From: JANMCE01 sp963791625
GTDB taxonomy: Bacteria; Actinomycetota; Acidimicrobiia; Acidimicrobiales; Ilumatobacteraceae
Direction of reading: 5' to 3'
Assembly: GCA_963791625.1 (NCBI GenBank)
Contig: CAWBTA010000006.1
Coordinates: 1,736,001-1,800,000, forward strand
Length of the DNA stretch: 64,000 nucleotides
The translations under genes and the position numbers were made by a program. This document shows positions 9,565 to 18,607 of this stretch, piece after piece. Every line of letters starts with the position of its first letter. Positions within the stretch are counted from its first letter, which is position 1. The notes below the pieces were generated by a model, which worked only from the letters and a program-made list of their open reading frames with translations, was not told the origin of the DNA and ran no database searches.

Positions 9565-10635
9565 TCACGCTGCAGTCGTGCTCGCGGCCGACGTACCGAC
9601 CGGCTCGCACACACCACGGCTGCCGTCGATGGTCACCGAGGTCCGCGCACCGATCACGAGGTCTGCCCCCGCTCGGGTCTCCACGTTCACCAGCTGGTCA
9701 AGCACATCAAGCCTGACCGCAACGATGGTTGTTGCGCCTTGAAAGGTGACCGCAGTCACTGTGCCCGGCAATCCCTCAGCATGACCGGTGGAAAGTCCGC
9801 AGTCCTCTGGGCGCACGAGCAGCGATACGGGCGTACCGGTGGACATCTCAGCGGCCATGGGCACCGGGATGCGATAGGCAAGTACATCAATGGCGTCGCC
9901 CGTGACGACGCCGCGAAGTTCGTTCATCGAGCCGACAAAGCGGGCAACGAATGCCGTCGACGGGCGTTGGTAGACCTCGACCGGCGTGCCGAGTTGTTCC
10001 AGTCGACCGTTTGACATCACGCCGATGCGGTCGCTGATTGCGAGTGCCTCGTCCTGATCGTGGGTGACGAAAATGGTGGTTATGCCGAGTTCGGTTTGAA
10101 TGCGTTTGATTTCATCGCGCAACGTGGCTCGCACCTTTGCGTCGAGTGCGCTCAAAGGCTCGTCAAGCAGCAAGACTGACGGCGACGGAGCGAGCGCACG
10201 CGCCAGCGCGACCCGCTGTTGCTGGCCGCCGGACAATTGATGCGGGTATCGCCCGGCCTGCGTGGAGAGCTGGACGAGATCGAGCATCTCGGCGACGCGT
10301 CTTGTGCGGTCGGGCTTGGCGATCTTGCGCGTCCGCAGGCCGAAGTCGACGTTCTGCGCAACGGTGAGGTTCGGGAACAGGCTGTAGCTCTGGAACACCA
10401 TGCCCATGTTCCGCTTGTGTGCAGGTGTGCGGCTGATGTCGGCGCCGTTCACCTGCACCGCACCGGAGTCGGCGAACTCGAACCCAGCAACAATGCGCAG
10501 CGCGGTGGTCTTCCCGCAGCCGGAAGGGCCGAGCAGGGTGACGAGTTCGCCGTCATGAACCTGCAAATCGAATGACTCCAGCGCGACGGTGGGCCCGAAC
10601 GTCTTGCGGACACCTTCGAACGTGAGCGTGCTCAT
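9565..10635 (-). CDS. ABC importer ATPase, PotA/FbpC-like
   Basis: 356-residue ATP-binding subunit: Walker A GPSGCGKTT, signature LSGGQQQR, Walker B LLLDEPLSALD, switch His in FVTHDQDEAL, and a C-terminal TOBE regulatory domain (about 280-345). This CUT1/POT-type subunit energises uptake of iron, polyamines, thiamine or phosphonates. Last gene of the four-gene importer operon; 24 bp after the permease gene. Confidence 0.88.
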   Translation of the reverse strand: MSTLTFEGVRKTFGPTVALESFDLQVHDGELVTLLGPSGCGKTTALRIVAGFEFADSGAVQVNGADISRTPAHKRNMGMVFQSYSLFPNLTVAQNVDFGLRTRKIAKPDRTRRVAEMLDLVQLSTQAGRYPHQLSGGQQQRVALARALAPSPSVLLLDEPLSALDAKVRATLRDEIKRIQTELGITTIFVTHDQDEALAISDRIGVMSNGRLEQLGTPVEVYQRPSTAFVARFVGSMNELRGVVTGDAIDVLAYRIPVPMAAEMSTGTPVSLLVRPEDCGLSTGHAEGLPGTVTAVTFQGATTIVAVRLDVLDQLVNVETRAGADLVIGARTSVTIDGSRGVCEPVGTSAASTTAA

Positions 10636-10659
10636 GTGAACTCCAACTTCGTTTGCGGA

Positions 10660-11583
10660 TCAGAACCGAATAGCACTGTCACCTCGTCCTTTTCGGCGAG
10701 TGAGGATGGTGAGCAGGCCGAGAAGCGCTGTTGTGAACACCAGCGTCATGAGTGCGAGACCGAGGCCGCCTCGGGCGTTCGCTCGCCCGTACTGGGCGGT
10801 GAACGTGGGGAACGTCCGCTTGATCAGCACCTGGGCCATGGTGAATTCGCCGAGCACGACGGTGGCCGTGAGGAACGACGATGAGATCACCGAGCTACGA
10901 AGGTTCGGTAGTAGCACGCGAAACAACGTGGCGCCCCAGTCGGCACCGAGACTGCGCGAGGCGTCGATGAGCGTTCGTACGTCGATGGCCCGGATGCCGG
11001 AGTCGATCGAGCGATAGGTGAAGGGCAGCGCCAGAATCGCGTAGAACGGGATGAGGCAGTAGTTCGATGCGACGAACCAGCGGGCATTGGGGCGAATGAA
11101 TCCGATCACGCCTGCCACGAGCGCGATCGGCGGCACCATGTAGGGCAAGAGTGTCATGAACTCGATCAGGCCGCGGGCCTTCGGCAGTTTGATATGGACC
11201 AGCAACGCCGTCGGAATCAGTAGCGCGAGCGTGAGTAGGACGGTGCCGATCGCGAGCTGAAGGCTCAGGGTCAGCGTGCTGCCGAACTCCTTCTCGTTGA
11301 AGGCGCCGGTGATGCTGTCGAACGACCACCCCTTGAACAGCGTGGACCAGCCGAGCTTTACGACCAGCACGTTCTGAAGCGCCGAGCGGGCCATGCTGAC
11401 AAGTGGCGCCAGAAAGAAGATCGCGCACGCGATCAGCAAAAGGTTGGGCCCAAGCCGCCCGAATCGGCGGCGACTTGCAGCAGAGCGGCGCGGCGGAGAG
11501 GGCACGGGGCGCTTGGCGAGAAGATCGACCAAAGCTTCGTCAGCGGCGATCTGTCCCGGACCCCCCGTTCCTATGCTCGCCAT
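10660..11583 (-). CDS. ABC importer permease, PotC/FbpB-like
   Basis: 307-residue inner-membrane permease with about six transmembrane helices and the EAA-type cytoplasmic loop (DASRSLGADWGATLFRVLLP) that docks on the ATPase. The open frame extends much further upstream, but that part is antisense-like. The ATG at 11583 follows the previous permease with a 13-bp overlap and gives the normal family length. Confidence 0.85.
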   Translation of the reverse strand: MASIGTGGPGQIAADEALVDLLAKRPVPSPPRRSAASRRRFGRLGPNLLLIACAIFFLAPLVSMARSALQNVLVVKLGWSTLFKGWSFDSITGAFNEKEFGSTLTLSLQLAIGTVLLTLALLIPTALLVHIKLPKARGLIEFMTLLPYMVPPIALVAGVIGFIRPNARWFVASNYCLIPFYAILALPFTYRSIDSGIRAIDVRTLIDASRSLGADWGATLFRVLLPNLRSSVISSSFLTATVVLGEFTMAQVLIKRTFPTFTAQYGRANARGGLGLALMTLVFTTALLGLLTILTRRKGRGDSAIRF

Positions 11584-12467
11584 CGTTCGGCTCGCTTTCG
11601 GAGGATGAGATAGCCGGCCATCGAGACGGCAATCGTCAGAATCATGAGCGTTGCCAGCGCGTACGGCACCGGGCTCTTGCCGGCGATGTTGTCGCCCTGG
11701 AGATAGAAGCTGATCTTGGTTGGCAGCAGATTGGTGGAACCAATGGCGAAGGCGGTGGCGAACGCGCTGAACGCATTGGCGAACAACAGAAGGAAGCCGC
11801 CGAGCATGGAGGGCGCGAGAACCGGCAGGCCGACGCGGCGCCAATAGGTGAACGTCGAGCCACCGAGGTTGGCCGCAGCTTCGCGCCACGATTGCTTCAG
11901 CCCATCAACGGCAGGCAGGGTAACCAGCACCATCAGCGGAATTTGAAAGTACAGGTAGATGGTGGACACGCCGGCGGTTTTGGAGAGGTCGAACTTCCCC
12001 GAATAGAGATCCCAGCCGATGGTCTTCAGGATTTTGGTGCCGAGACCCTGTCGGCCGAGGAGGCTGAGAAAGGCGAAGGCAAGCACGACACCGCCCATGT
12101 TGGCGGCCACACCCGTGAACGACGTGACCAGCGAGCGCAGCCACTTCGGCCGTGTTGCTGTGACGGCGGCATAAGCCAACGCGGTGCCGACGACAGCGCC
12201 GAGTGCCGCTGTGATGATGGAGATTTTGAACGAGTTCCAAAACGCTGTCCTCTCTTTCGACAGCACGTCGAAGAGTGGTTTCAGCGACCAGTGGCCGTTG
12301 ATGTCGTGCAGACCCTTGCCGAGGACTCCGAGCGCAGGCAGCAACAGAAAGACGAACAAGAACAACATGAACGGAGCAAGGCCCAGCCAGGCCCAGCTCC
12401 GTCGCGCCCGAGGGGCCGCGCCAGCGGCACGGCCCCTCTCAGCGAGATCGATCATCTCGATCGTCAT
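11571..12467 (-). CDS. ABC importer permease, PotB-like
   Basis: 298-residue permease with six predicted helices and an EAA loop (EAAANLGGSTFTYWRRVGLP). Acts as the first transmembrane half of the importer with the adjacent permease. Begins 18 bp after the binding-protein gene. An alternative ATG four codons in is possible. Confidence 0.85.
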   Translation of the reverse strand: MTIEMIDLAERGRAAGAAPRARRSWAWLGLAPFMLFLFVFLLLPALGVLGKGLHDINGHWSLKPLFDVLSKERTAFWNSFKISIITAALGAVVGTALAYAAVTATRPKWLRSLVTSFTGVAANMGGVVLAFAFLSLLGRQGLGTKILKTIGWDLYSGKFDLSKTAGVSTIYLYFQIPLMVLVTLPAVDGLKQSWREAAANLGGSTFTYWRRVGLPVLAPSMLGGFLLLFANAFSAFATAFAIGSTNLLPTKISFYLQGDNIAGKSPVPYALATLMILTIAVSMAGYLILRKRAERWRA

Positions 12468-12485
12468 TGCTCGTGACGTGCCATA

Positions 12486-13724
12486 TCAGGCATCGGCAAC
12501 CATTGGACCCCAGTTGTCCTCGAGCGCCTTGGCGGCCTTGGTGTTCTGGTCGGCGGTGAGGAACTTCACCTTGCCGACGAGATCGGCTGGCGGCAGATTC
12601 TTCTTGAGGTCAGCGGTGATCTTGCCGGCCTTGTCGAGGGCCGCGTACCGGGCCGGGAAGGCACCGCCGGCGAGGTACCCGAGGGCGCCTTCGTCGGACA
12701 AGATGTGCTCAACCCACAGCTTCGAGCACGCCTGGTGCGGCGAGCCCTTCACGACGCCTTGGGCGTATGGGCTGCCATACACACCATCGCTCGGGAAGGT
12801 GACTTTGAACTCGATGCCGGCCTTCTTCAGGTCGGCTTCGATACCGGGAACGTTGTAGCTCCAGCCGATGGCCAGCGGTGTTTCTCCCGACAGGATCGTT
12901 GCGTTCGTGGTCTGCGTGGTAAGGAAGTTGCCGCTCTTCTTCAGCTCGGCGAAGTACTTGATGCCGGGCATGATGTCATCCGCGCTACCACCGTTGGCGA
13001 GCGAGGCGGCCATGACGGCGGCGAACGCCTCGCCCGACTTGCGCGGGTCGTTACTGAGCGCGACCTTGCCCTTGTACTCGGGCTTCTTCAGGTCGGCGAA
13101 ACTGGTTGGTGCGTTCTTCACAATTGTGAGGTTCGCACCGAACGCCATGATGCCGTAGTAGGCGTTCACGTAGTTGCCGGCAGGGTCTTTCAGGTTGTCG
13201 GGAACCTCGGAGATGGTGGTCGGCTTGTACGGCTCCCAAAGGCCATCGGTAACCGCGGTGAGGGCCTTGGCCGGGCTGACGTCGATGTTGTCGGGCATGT
13301 CGGGCTGGCCCTTCAAGTTCTTGATCGCGTCGAGTTCTTCCTGCGACGAAATGTCGGGGCTGGCGACCGGGTTCTTCACGCCGGCATACTTCGTGCGGAA
13401 GCTCTCCAGAATGCCCTTGTAGTTCGCCCACGAGTCGGGCAGGGCGATCAAGTTGACCTGACCTTCCTTCTTGCAGTCGGCAACCAGCTTGTCCATGCCA
13501 CCGGCCGCCGGCGCAGCGGTGGTGGCCGCGGCGGCAGTGCTGGTGGCCGCGGCCGCAGCTGTTGTTGCCGCTGCGGCAGCAGTTGTGGCGGCACCTGCCG
13601 TAGTGGCCGCAGCAGGCGTGGTCGTCGCCGCGGTGGTTGTCGATTTGCTACTGCCGCAACCGGCCAGCATCAGTACGCTGACTCCGGCCAGTGCCATAGT
13701 GCGACGGTGTTTGGTGATGGACAT
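12486..13724 (-). CDS. Solute-binding lipoprotein of the ABC importer
   Basis: 412-residue extracytoplasmic binding protein (type 2 periplasmic-binding fold, SBP family 1/6-like). Lipobox LAGC (Cys23), then an unusually long Ala/Thr-only linker (about residues 27-75), then the ligand-binding domains. Good SD (AAGGGGAG). First gene of the importer operon. Family resemblance covers Fe3+, spermidine/putrescine, thiamine and 2-aminoethylphosphonate binders; the ligand cannot be assigned. A polyamine ligand would suit the amine-oxidase gene at 18.6 kb, but that is only a guess. Confidence 0.85.
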   Translation of the reverse strand: MSITKHRRTMALAGVSVLMLAGCGSSKSTTTAATTTPAAATTAGAATTAAAAATTAAAAATSTAAAATTAAPAAGGMDKLVADCKKEGQVNLIALPDSWANYKGILESFRTKYAGVKNPVASPDISSQEELDAIKNLKGQPDMPDNIDVSPAKALTAVTDGLWEPYKPTTISEVPDNLKDPAGNYVNAYYGIMAFGANLTIVKNAPTSFADLKKPEYKGKVALSNDPRKSGEAFAAVMAASLANGGSADDIMPGIKYFAELKKSGNFLTTQTTNATILSGETPLAIGWSYNVPGIEADLKKAGIEFKVTFPSDGVYGSPYAQGVVKGSPHQACSKLWVEHILSDEGALGYLAGGAFPARYAALDKAGKITADLKKNLPPADLVGKVKFLTADQNTKAAKALEDNWGPMVADA

Positions 13725-13849
13725 CGTTGTCTCCCCTTCGTCGTTCGTGTGTGGTCCTGGGTCGTGCGGACCAATTGAAAGCTAGCTCACGCCAGGAACA
13801 CCACCCATCGAGTGAGGTAAACGGCGAATGAATTGCCGGACAACAGCCG

Positions 13850-14524
13850 TTAGAACGAGGCGCGAGGCCAGTTACCTTCGCCGTCGTACTGACGAATCAC
13901 CTTCGCCGGTGATCCGGCCGCAACGCAGTAATCAGGGAGGTCTCCGGTCACCACTGATCCAGCTGCGACCACGACGTGTTTGCCGATGTTGGAACCGGGG
14001 AGAACGATGGTGCCGTGGCCGAGCCAGGAGCCGTCGCCAATGGTGACCGGCCTTTCTGGTTGCGTTTGCAACGAAATGGGAATGTCGACGCGTTCGTAGC
14101 CATGGTTCTGATCCGTGATGTACACATAGTGACCCGTCCACACATCGTTGCCGATCTCAATGGCGAGATGGCCAACGATGCCGCTCCCCCGTCCGATCAA
14201 GCAACGATCACCTATCTTCACGACGGGGTCGGTCACCATCGTCTGTCCTGGCATCATGCCGGCCGAGAGCGATACATGCGGCCCGATCATGGTGTGCGAC
14301 CCAATCCAGATCGAGTGCTCGTTGTAGATCGTCGACTGCGGGAAACAGATGACGCTGCGGTCCCCGAACTTCCCGAACGCCTTGCCCTTCTTGCTGAGCG
14401 GCCCGATCGCCCCGAGTTCGACGACCTTGTCCCACCCACGGTGCACAACTTCAGCCAGCGCCCGCTTGTATGCCACCCGCAATCGCCAGGACCAGGATTT
14501 GGGCACGTCATCGCGATGCAGCAC
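13850..14524 (-). CDS. Left-handed beta-helix (hexapeptide) acyltransferase
   Basis: About 224 residues with hexapeptide-repeat turns (e.g. IGSHTMIGPHVSLS, IGDRCLIGRGSGI, IGNDVWTGHYV, IGDGSWLGHGT, IGKHVVVAAGS) and the acetyltransferase signature DQNHGYERVD, as in WcaF/maltose-acetyltransferase-like O-acetyltransferases of envelope polysaccharides. The frame stays open far upstream, antisense to the carboxylesterase. The GTG at 14524 is the most credible start because it clears the divergent promoter region; TTG codons just upstream are alternatives. Confidence 0.75.
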   Translation of the reverse strand: MLHRDDVPKSWSWRLRVAYKRALAEVVHRGWDKVVELGAIGPLSKKGKAFGKFGDRSVICFPQSTIYNEHSIWIGSHTMIGPHVSLSAGMMPGQTMVTDPVVKIGDRCLIGRGSGIVGHLAIEIGNDVWTGHYVYITDQNHGYERVDIPISLQTQPERPVTIGDGSWLGHGTIVLPGSNIGKHVVVAAGSVVTGDLPDYCVAAGSPAKVIRQYDGEGNWPRASF

Positions 14525-14584
14525 AACCAACAAACCTAGTTCGCCGCTGCCCGTTCGATGCGGTTGCGCCGATAGCCTTCTGAC

Positions 14585-16153
14585 ATGGCGAATGTGGTGG
14601 CAAGGACCCTCAGCGGGCAGATTCGTGGCGAGCGCAACGATCGAGGTGTGACGGTGTTCAAAGGCGTGCCGTACGCTGCCGCGCCCGTCGGCCCGCACCG
14701 CTTCCGACCGCCGCAGCCGCACCCTGGTTGGGAAGGTGTGCGAGACGCTCTGACCGTTGGAAATGTCGGACCCCAAAATGGATCTATGGAGGCCATGCTG
14801 CTGGGAAGTGACATGCCGCCCCAGTCGGAGGACTGTCTGTTCCTCAACATTTGGACCCCTGCCTTTGGCCCGTCTACCGAACGATCTGCCGCGACCACTG
14901 GATTGTCGAGCGAAGCGAGAATGAGCGCCACGAGCGGTAGCGAGCAGCGAAGTGGCAACGTGTCTCGGCCGGTGATGGTGTGGATCCATGGCGGGTCCTA
15001 CGTGACGGGTTCGGGCAGCAACCCCTGGTATGCCGGCGACTCGCTGGCATCGGAGGGTGACGTCGTGATCGTGACCGCCAACTATCGCATCGGAGCATTC
15101 GGGTTTTGTCACCTGGCCGACGTCGGTGGCGAGCGGTTCGCCGGGTCGGGCAATCTTGGTCTGCTTGATCAGACCGCCGTGTTGCAGTGGGTGCAGGACA
15201 ACATCGCCAATTTCGGCGGCGACGCGGGCAACGTCACGGTGTTCGGCGAATCGGCCGGGGGTGGTGCCGTTTTGGCGCTCCTTGCCGCGCCAGCCGCGTC
15301 CGGGCTGTTCCACAAAGCCATTGCGCAAAGCGCCAGCATCGGTCAGTTCCGAAGCCGCGAACGCGCCGACGCAGCGGCGCGACACCTACTCGATGAACTC
15401 GGCATTGCCCACGACCGCGCCGAGGATCTGCTCGACCGTTCGACCGAAGACATTCTGGCGGCCCAGGTCGCCGTCGAGGCTTGGCCGCACGGCATCGATG
15501 CTTTCGCTCCGACCCATGATGGTGTGGTGCTGCCGACGGGTGTGATCGAAGCCATTCACGCCGGATCGGCCGCATCGAACGTTGCGGTCATGATCGGCAC
15601 CAACCTCGACGAGATGCGATTGTTCACCGCCTTCGACCCAGCCAACGCCACGGTCGACGAAGCTGCTGTCGTCGCCCGAGCCGCGGCCGAGATCGATCGA
15701 GATGCTGCCCGCAGTTTGACTGACGGCTACCGAGCGGCTCGACCCGGCGCCACCTGGGGCCAAATCGCCAGCACACTCGCCACCGAGCACACATTCCACC
15801 AGCCCGCCATCCGCGCCGCAACGGCACGAGCCTCGCACGGAAATCCCACCTGGATGTACCGGTTCACGTGGCAGTCACCGGCGTTCGGCGGCATCTTCGG
15901 TAGCAGCCACGCCATGGAAATCCCGTTCGTGTTCGGCACCCTGAGTCATGCGGGCGCGGTGATTTTGACTGGCGAGGGCGAGGATCGCCACGCAGTGTCA
16001 AAGGCCATGCAGCAGTCGTGGCTAGCGTTCGCCCACCGTGGGGATCCGGGCTGGGCTCCTTACGGTACCGATCACCGGGCCACCATGATCTTCGACATCG
16101 AGTGCGTTGTGCAGCACGACCCCGAGGGCGATCTGCGCCAACTCTGGCCGTAG
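14585..16153 (+). CDS. Carboxylesterase type B
   Basis: 522-residue alpha/beta-hydrolase of the carboxylesterase B family (hydrolyses carboxylic esters). Oxyanion motif WIHGGSYVTGSG, nucleophile elbow FGESAGGG (Ser about 222), and the conserved early motif EDCLFLNIW are present. No signal peptide, so probably cytoplasmic. Residues about 106-122 are encoded by one copy of a ~50-bp dispersed repeat that is intergenic elsewhere in the window. It sits in a surface loop between LNIW and the HGG strand, where the family is normally short. Confidence 0.88.
   Translation: MANVVARTLSGQIRGERNDRGVTVFKGVPYAAAPVGPHRFRPPQPHPGWEGVRDALTVGNVGPQNGSMEAMLLGSDMPPQSEDCLFLNIWTPAFGPSTERSAATTGLSSEARMSATSGSEQRSGNVSRPVMVWIHGGSYVTGSGSNPWYAGDSLASEGDVVIVTANYRIGAFGFCHLADVGGERFAGSGNLGLLDQTAVLQWVQDNIANFGGDAGNVTVFGESAGGGAVLALLAAPAASGLFHKAIAQSASIGQFRSRERADAAARHLLDELGIAHDRAEDLLDRSTEDILAAQVAVEAWPHGIDAFAPTHDGVVLPTGVIEAIHAGSAASNVAVMIGTNLDEMRLFTAFDPANATVDEAAVVARAAAEIDRDAARSLTDGYRAARPGATWGQIASTLATEHTFHQPAIRAATARASHGNPTWMYRFTWQSPAFGGIFGSSHAMEIPFVFGTLSHAGAVILTGEGEDRHAVSKAMQQSWLAFAHRGDPGWAPYGTDHRATMIFDIECVVQHDPEGDLRQLWP
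14902..14950 (+). repeat. Dispersed ~50-bp repeat, copy A (inside the carboxylesterase gene)
   Basis: Begins ATTG, contains CGAGCGAAGCGAGA and ends in GAGCGGTAGCGAGCAGCGA. Matches copies at 19996-20046 and 26715-26767 over its whole length. It is in frame within the carboxylesterase and adds about 16-17 residues. Confidence 0.8.
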
Positions 16154-16183
16154 TCGCCAGCCGAAGTGAGCGGTGAGGACGAC

Positions 16184-16834
16184 ATGGAGAGCTACGCTCA
16201 TAGCGTCACTTCAGTGTTTGGTGATGCGCAGCAGGTCGATAGCGAGGGTTGGCCCATCTTGGATCAGAAAGCGGAAACTCAAACCGGCTGGGATGCCCCG
16301 TCGCTGACCGAACTGTTAGCAACCGAGCCCCCTGTGACGCCGGTGAATACCGAACTCGATCCCCTGGAAGGCTTCGTCTTCCCGAAGCGTCGCCGCCGCA
16401 ATCCGCTTCCGAAGATGCTGCTCGTATTGTTCCTGGCGACGGCCGTGGCTTCGGCCTACTACGCCACCCACAAGACCGGCGTGCCGATTGCCGCGGTGCA
16501 TCCGAAGGACTGCCTGGAGCTCCCCACGGCGAAGGATCTGCCCGGCAAACGGCTCACTCGGTTCAGCCGGGTGCCGTGCAACGCGCCCCACAACGCCGAG
16601 GTGTTCGCCAGCAAGATCTTTACTACCGACAGTCCCTACCCGGGCGAAGAGGCCTTGAGCACGGCGGCGGCCAAAAGCTGCGAAGAGTCAGTTCCGACCG
16701 CCATCCGCTCGCACCCCGAGGCACCAACCTGGACCATCCGCTACTTCGCTCCCCTTTCCGCCAACACGTACCGCCAGGGAGAAACCGCCACGTTGTTGTG
16801 CGTCGTGTCGTTCCCTCATGACATAACCGCATAG
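16184..16834 (+). CDS. Membrane-anchored septum-formation-like domain protein
   Basis: About 216 residues: acidic cytoplasmic N terminus, a basic patch (PKRRRRN), one transmembrane helix (about residues 77-95), and an extracytoplasmic domain resembling the actinobacterial 'septum formation' domain (DCLEL, RVPCNAPHNAEVFA, then a later Cys in KSCEES and a final Cys in LLCVV). Four cysteines suggest two disulfides. Role unknown; related domains are linked to division or cell-wall control. The ATG at 16184 with AGGA upstream is preferred over the GTG at 16166. Confidence 0.65.
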   Translation: MESYAHSVTSVFGDAQQVDSEGWPILDQKAETQTGWDAPSLTELLATEPPVTPVNTELDPLEGFVFPKRRRRNPLPKMLLVLFLATAVASAYYATHKTGVPIAAVHPKDCLELPTAKDLPGKRLTRFSRVPCNAPHNAEVFASKIFTTDSPYPGEEALSTAAAKSCEESVPTAIRSHPEAPTWTIRYFAPLSANTYRQGETATLLCVVSFPHDITA

Positions 16835-16916
16835 GCGGACTCTCGATCCGAGATCGGGTTGCCTGTCGTCCCTGGTCACCGAAGCGCTCGAAACCGGAGC
16901 GTGGGAGGTTCCTGGT

Positions 16917-18188
16917 GTGCGTTGCGCTCAACATTGGGTGGCCTGGAAAGCCGGCCTCTCCCCTGCACGAGCCAAGCAGATCGTGCAGATCGCGTCACGC
17001 ACCTCAGAGCTGCCGGTCACGCTCTCAATGTTTGCTGACGGGGAGCTTGCGATCGATCAAGTCGCAGTCGTTTCCCGGTTCGTTCCCGAGCACAACGACG
17101 CTCAAGCCGCCGAACTCGCTCAGCACGCGACCGTCACACAGCTGTGTCGGTCGTTGGCGTCGTATTGGAAAGGCGCGAAGCCGGCGGCGCCAGACGTGGA
17201 GCCTGACAAAGCAGAGAAGGACGCCGAGCCGGAAGAAACAGTGCACGCGTTCTTTGATGACGATGCTCGCTACAAGGTCCACGCCAACCTCGCCGCCGAG
17301 CGCGGTGCCATCGTTGACAAGGCTTTGGAAGAAGCACGCGATGCCCTGTTCCAGTCCGGGCGTAAGGACGTCACCTGGGCTGACGCTTTGGAAGAGATCT
17401 GCCGCCGGTCGCTCGGCACCGTCACATCGGCAACCCGCAGTGACCGTTACCGCGTCGTCGTGCACGTTGACGAACACGGTGGCTGGCTCAACGCCGGTGC
17501 CCGCCTCAAAGACAGCGTGTTGAGAGACATTCTGTCGAACCCGATCATCCAACCCCTGTTCGAACACGGTGGGCGCCCGGTTGCACTCGGACGTTCAGCC
17601 CGCGTCGTGCCCTACCGGTTGGCCGAGCTGATCTTGGATCGTGACCGCGTGTGCCGTAACCCGTCCTGTCACGCCACCAGGGGACTCGAAGTACACCATA
17701 TCCAGCACTGGGCCGATCAAGGACCCACCAACCCAACCAACCTCGGGTGCCTGTGTCGCCCGTGCCATCGGGACCACCACAAGCGCAAGTTCAACATCAC
17801 CGGCAACGCCGAAACACCTGGCGGACTTGTGTTCACCAAACCAAACGGCGACATCATCGAACCCTGCGGCAAACCAAACCTGCCGACCGATTTACCTACA
17901 TCCGACAAGCCCTATCAGCATCCCCTCGGCGAGAGTTTCGACCGACGCAACCTCGTGTTCAACCCGCCACCCGGCACCCCGCCAGCCGTCACCCCACTGC
18001 CCCGGCGCGAACCCATCGCGAAACCATGGATCGAACAGCGCCCTGCCCCGCCGGTGCCGGACACGTACATTCCCACGGAAGCCGACCTGGCCCGATGGGC
18101 GAAAGAACGCCAAGACTTCTTCGACCTCCACAGACGCCTCGCCCGCGAGGAACTCGACGAAATCGAACGGCTCGAACACGCCCGGTAG
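16917..18188 (+). CDS. DUF222 / HNH endonuclease (13E12-type), N-terminally shortened
   Basis: 423 residues: helical DUF222 domain (about 1-200) and a C-terminal HNH nuclease domain with CRNPSC, HHIQHW and CRPCHRDHH supplying zinc and catalytic histidines (about 245-285). Such 13E12-family genes occur in many near-identical copies in actinobacteria and behave like spreading elements. The reading frame continues upstream to 16827 with family-like sequence (SLVTEALETGAW) but contains no ATG/GTG/TTG before 16917. The true N terminus therefore seems lost, and the GTG may only give a shortened product. Confidence 0.75.
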   Translation: MRCAQHWVAWKAGLSPARAKQIVQIASRTSELPVTLSMFADGELAIDQVAVVSRFVPEHNDAQAAELAQHATVTQLCRSLASYWKGAKPAAPDVEPDKAEKDAEPEETVHAFFDDDARYKVHANLAAERGAIVDKALEEARDALFQSGRKDVTWADALEEICRRSLGTVTSATRSDRYRVVVHVDEHGGWLNAGARLKDSVLRDILSNPIIQPLFEHGGRPVALGRSARVVPYRLAELILDRDRVCRNPSCHATRGLEVHHIQHWADQGPTNPTNLGCLCRPCHRDHHKRKFNITGNAETPGGLVFTKPNGDIIEPCGKPNLPTDLPTSDKPYQHPLGESFDRRNLVFNPPPGTPPAVTPLPRREPIAKPWIEQRPAPPVPDTYIPTEADLARWAKERQDFFDLHRRLAREELDEIERLEHAR

Positions 18189-18280
18189 CTGGTCTTACCT
18201 CCGCCGGAGTCATCATCCAACCCCTGCCTGGCGACAGCCGCCTCGCCAGTTGACCGTTACACGGCCGCGAAGAGTGCAGA

Positions 18281-18550
18281 CTAGGGCGCCAACTGCAGGA
18301 GGCCCTTTGCCCTGCTAGCCATTGCCTTGTCGACCGTGACCAGCGCGTCAGCCTGCAACATGCACACCGCGACGTGCTCTGCGAGTGCCGCGTGCTCAGT
18401 CAGGTCGCCCCGACGGACAGCAGCGAGCAGGAGAGCCAACGCCTCAGTGCGTATGGCATTGGGCGCAACAAGCTGATGGGAGCGGGCGACTTCGACGCCA
18501 TCGGCTACAAGCTGCAGAAGTGTCGGCGCGTCGATCACGTAGCGGGCCAT
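18281..18550 (-). pseudogene. VapC-like PIN-domain toxin relic with internal deletion
   Basis: 89 residues. The start (MARYVIDAPTLLQLV, then LVAPNAIRTEALALL) and the end (LQADALVTVDKAMA) match actinobacterial VapC RNases of roughly 130 residues. The middle, which should contain a central acidic residue and the segment joining the two halves, is missing by about 35-40 residues in frame. The first Asp and the late Asp remain. No antitoxin gene is adjacent. Probably a dead toxin gene. Confidence 0.6.
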
Positions 18551-18607
18551 GCAACGTCAGTGTAGGCAAGCGAACCCCCCAGGGCTTCTGGCTTCTAGGC
18601 TTGGGGG

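Noticed and set aside
14525..15385. Long upstream extension of the acyltransferase frame
   Set aside because: It is antisense to the carboxylesterase catalytic region and has no family similarity.
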